From assembly GCA_016785225.1 (NCBI GenBank), contig JAFBJZ010000653.1, positions 930,001 through 994,000 of the forward strand: a DNA stretch of 64,000 nucleotides. The letters are read 5' to 3'. Within the stretch, counting starts at the first letter, position 1. Every line of letters begins with the position of its first letter. The stretch is from Psettodes erumei. Taxonomy: Eukaryota > Chordata > Actinopteri > Pleuronectiformes > Psettodidae. The position numbers were made by a program, and so were the translations under genes. Positions 60,366 to 64,000 of the stretch are shown here, one piece after another. The notes under the pieces are model-generated. The model ran no database searches, was not told the DNA's origin, and worked only from the letters and a program-made list of their open reading frames with translations.

Positions 60366-62147
60366 ATAAGGTGGTAGAGGTGTATCATTTTGCTTTACCT
60401 TGTGAACCAGCTACCAGAAAAATGGATAGTTCTTCAATTTGAGTGGTGAATTGATTGCTCCAATAACAGGAAAATTAATTTTAAAAAAACTTCGCCTCTG
60501 TCCTCCAATGCGCCCTCGGCGCAAAGAGCATCACTCGAGGTCAAACACCCAAGAGAAGCGACATCAACCTAAATACAGTTTGGAGTGGAAGGGGGGTTTT
60601 GAAGCAGTCTTTTTGAAAGGAAAAAAAGAGATTAATTTTGAGCACCAGTAGAAGCAGTCAGTCAATGCCTGTGGTGAACTTTGCAACGTGTTTAAAATGC
60701 GGAGGATGTGTATGTGGTGGGCCTGTGAGTGTGAGTGTGTGTGTGTGGATGAAATCTAATTTTTTCCCACCAGCCATTTCCTTTGGTATTCATTTGACTC
60801 AGTTTGTGGAGTTTCATCTTTCTGTTTTGTTCTGTGCTGATTGTTTTGTCTGAGAAACCGATCTAGCTGTCTGTACACTTCATAATAGCTTTATCACAAC
60901 CATGAAAAAAAATAATAATAATTTGGCACCTGCCTTGTCACCTGAAAATATTGTTATCCTGCCAGCAGCTGATTCAGTATGATCTGACAGATCCTCCAGA
61001 TTTTTGGGTTGAGGACGCACCACTACATCATAAAAACACTCCAAATATTGGCTAAAGGAGATGCCGCCTCACGCAAAAATGGCAGCGACAGAGGAACAAA
61101 ACTTCCCCGATGTGGAGCAGATGGTGGTATGAAAGGCGGGAGCATCCAAAATGTTGTCTAAGCGAATCACACGGGACTCCGACAACATTTAGCGCATCTC
61201 CAGAGTCAGATTCACCCCCTGCCCTCTCAAGGTCTGCTTTCTCTGCCAGCTTTAAGCTTTCTGGCAGGTCTCTCTGCTGAAGAAAGAAGGGGGGAAAAAG
61301 CCAGTGAAACAATGTACCAAATGTTGATTTTAAACTTTAATCTGATTTTCAATTAAATATAAGCACCAGCAGCCAGAAGAATTCAGTGTGAATGGAGAGT
61401 CTGACCGGGAAGGGCCAAACGTGATGATTTCTGGGGTTTGGGGGGGGTTGAAGATTTTTACGAATCATGTTTGTTTGATGATGCTCATGGAAGTTGAATT
61501 TCTGATGGCGTAGATTAGAAATTGCATTCCTGCCTCACGGACATGCATCAAGAAGAGCCGGCTTCTCCATTATATAAAGCCGTGGTTATTTATAAAGCTG
61601 CTAGTATGTAGGTTAACCCAACCACGTCACATGTACAGTACGCTATGGTGGAGCTCAAACTAAATGAGCATGTACAACACGAACAAAGATAACAGCTGCA
61701 CCTGATGTGCAAAATATATATATATATATTTCAAGGTTTTGCATGGAGCCCAAAAAAATACCCCCAACTGAGTAGATGCACAGTAGCACTTGTGTATTTT
61801 GATGATCCAGTTCCAGCATCATGTTAATTTAATGTGAACTGGGGGGGAAAGTGGGTAATCTACAGAAATAAGAGGGAAGAGCAATGTAGCACTAAATATT
61901 GCAGCTATCCTGATTGGACCTTTGTCAAATCTGAAAGCAGGCAGAAATCAGAGAAACCACAGAACAAAGCTCATACTGAAGAACAAAGCTTGTGTTAACA
62001 CAACATCCTGAACACCTCAGATGGACAGGATGTGGCCGGGAGTGCATGGTCGGCATACGGCACACATGGCTGACAGGGTGACAGGGAGAGCAGGGTTTGC
62101 GCCTTTTTGCACTGGCATTTTCATTCTTTTGGGTTTTTTCCACCACC
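60366..62147. other. upstream intergenic DNA
   Basis: Unassigned sequence with one AT microsatellite. No gene, RNA or clear transposon. Confidence -1.
61709..61729. repeat. (AT)n microsatellite
   Basis: About ten AT units. Confidence -1.
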
Positions 62148-62424
62148 TTGAGGGAAAACAAAAAAAATTATGAGAAAAATCCTGAATTTTATCAGAATAA
62201 AATCACAAGTTTACAAGAAAGACAATCGCAATATTTGTGAAAATGAGGGACGTGGATCAGCTTGTGAAGTTCTACTTCAGTGTAAGTTTCACAAATTTAT
62301 TACTCTCATAATATTACGACTTCATTCTCAGAGTTGTAAAATCAGGACTCTGTTGGTAATATTATGCGACTGTTTCTTGTAAATTTATGACTTTTTTCGA
62401 GTATTATTACAAGTTTTCCCTCAA
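62148..62424. mobile_element. small foldback/MITE-like element (277 bp)
   Basis: It begins TTGAGGGAAAAC and ends GTTTTCCCTCAA, an exact 12-bp terminal inverted repeat. The inner parts are AT-rich and loosely inverted: AATTTTATCAGAATAAAATC and TTTACAAGAAA on the left, TTTCTTGTAAATTTATGAC on the right. They include the 'attacgacttcattctc' type of simple repeat common in fish. There is no coding sequence and no clear target duplication. Confidence -1.
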
Positions 62425-64000
62425 AATCTCCCCTCCGCTCTCTGTGACATCAGCAATGCTGATTGGCTGAGGCAGTTTTTTTCCTGGGGCTATCATAAAA
62501 AAATGTCTCTGGTGCATTGAAGTTGGAGGATTTGTGTTCTCCGCTGGCAAATAACAAAAAATCAGAAAGAGGATCATTTTCTCTCTTTTACTCTTTTTTG
62601 CACGCGATCATCGATTTTGTGAGGCAAGACAGTGACTTTCGTCGAGCAGCTGCGGTGTGGACAACGATGTGAACCCGCCCTGTCAACTCTTTACTCCTTC
62701 CCAGCTTGTTACTGAGGTCGTGATTCGTGATGTGTGCGGATGGATACGGAAATATCGATATGTCCGAGCTCAAACATTTCTGTTCTACGGTCGATTTTTA
62801 TATAAAAATATCATTCCCCAAACTCATTCATTTGGGGTAAAAGTGTATTTTATCATTAACAACGCTATCACTGGGTTCAAGTCTGAATAATAGCTGGGGA
62901 TGAACTACTTCTCCTTCTGCCTGCCATAGTCAAGCGTGCACTGTGGTTCCAAGAGGAGAACAGAGGCGGTGCCAGGTTACTCACTCCTTTGTCACCGGCA
63001 GGTATTATGCAGGTACAGAGAGAAAAAGCATACAGCTGCTTGAGGACATTCATCAATGCCACTGGCTCAGTGATTCACATCGGTCCGGGCCTCAGTTTGT
63101 CTCTTTGTGTTCAAACAACGCGAGTTCTGAGTTTGGGAATAAATAAATATGGTCATGAGGTAAGTAATGGAATAAATAAATGATAGACAATAGATAGCTA
63201 TATAAAGATCAGGGATGTGTATTCTTCATTATTAAAGAGTGAGTCATCTGATGGCTTATTTGAAATGGTTTTAATTTCCCTTTTCTGTACACATTGAGCT
63301 TTTGTACAAAGTATTGGTGTCGTGTCGGTATTGGCGAAACCAGGCCGGGTTGCACCTGGTGTCGGATCAGAATGGAGATCTGTCGCTGCGATCATGTCTG
63401 ACTTGACTTTCATTTCAACAATTCACTGATATCTTCTTTACTTCTCCTTTAGAAAAAGCCAAAACATACGCCGCAGATTGTTCTGAGCGGTTTTGACTAT
63501 CTCGCCAAAAAAAGAAAGCATGGACTGCTTCTTTACAAAAGAATAATCTGTTCAGAGCAGCCTCCCTTCACCTCTGAATCCTGTGGCTGCCATCGTGTTT
63601 ATATTGAAAACACTGGGGGCTTTTACCTGAGATTACCTTCATTGTCCTCGTTTGCCACGCTGCCTCTCCTCCCTCAGACGCTCAGAATTTAATTCACGCC
63701 ACCACATTAGAGGCGAGACTTATCGCATTTGTGGCTGAACCCCACGGAACCACTGATCCGAACCATGCCGTTGTAAATTCACTTCTTGAATCGGCTCTTG
63801 AACAACACGTTTCTTCAGCTGACGTGAGAATTCACCCGCTCCCAGCGACAGCCACGACAAGTAGAAAGAAGAATGGTCAGCCGCTTCTAGTTGGTTGCTG
63901 CAAAAAAAGACGTCATGGTAAAAATATGGTAAATATGGTAAAAATATATACTGTATTTTCCAGGTATCATAAAGGGTTGTGGTTCCTTCCCATGCAATGC
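62425..64000. other. upstream intergenic DNA
   Basis: Unassigned sequence. The last 100 bases hold a short GTAAAAATAT-type repeat. No gene is seen. Confidence -1.

Overview
This is a 64 kb piece of vertebrate nuclear DNA, almost certainly from a teleost (ray-finned) fish. It is gene-poor, AT-rich and full of dinucleotide microsatellites. It carries relics of several repeat families that I recognise as typical of teleost genomes. There are no bacterial-style operons, and most open frames longer than 60 codons look like chance. Several of the longest begin at TTG rather than ATG.

Only one real protein-coding exon is well supported. It lies on the minus strand at 11737-12187 and is the first coding exon of a neuroligin, closest to neuroligin 4 (nlgn4). 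It encodes the signal peptide and the start of the cholinesterase-like ectodomain, and it ends at a clean splice donor. A good splice acceptor at 12465 shows that the exon also carries about 277 nt of 5' untranslated sequence, including an in-frame upstream ORF. A CpG-rich patch at about 22.0-23.4 kb contains a strong minus-strand splice donor and CCAAT motifs, and is surrounded by microsatellites. It is my best candidate for the untranslated first exon and promoter. On that model, 1-11.7 kb is the intron after the first coding exon, 12.5-22.8 kb is the 5' intron, and 23.4-64 kb is upstream intergenic DNA.

The rest is repeat relics and unassigned non-coding sequence. From left to right: a dispersed teleost repeat (5.2-5.7 kb); a LINE 3' tail (7.4-7.6 kb); an internally deleted hAT element (25.0-25.7 kb); a LINE endonuclease fragment abutting a MITE-like element (29.9-30.9 kb); LINE and SINE tails (36.6-37.0 kb); a broken LINE reverse transcriptase with a YMDD box (37.3-38.1 kb); a SINE-like repeat split by a 1.44 kb LTR-like insertion with a 4-bp target duplication (42.2-44.0 kb); an inverted-repeat element (52.8-53.6 kb); a 439-bp foldback element (55.8-56.25 kb); a second copy of the 5.2 kb repeat interrupted by a ZBED5-like hAT relic (59.0-60.4 kb); and a small foldback element (62.15-62.42 kb).

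I found no convincing new multi-gene system. The most informative features are the nested transposon insertions, the foldback element, and the proposed promoter, 5' UTR and uORF structure of nlgn4.
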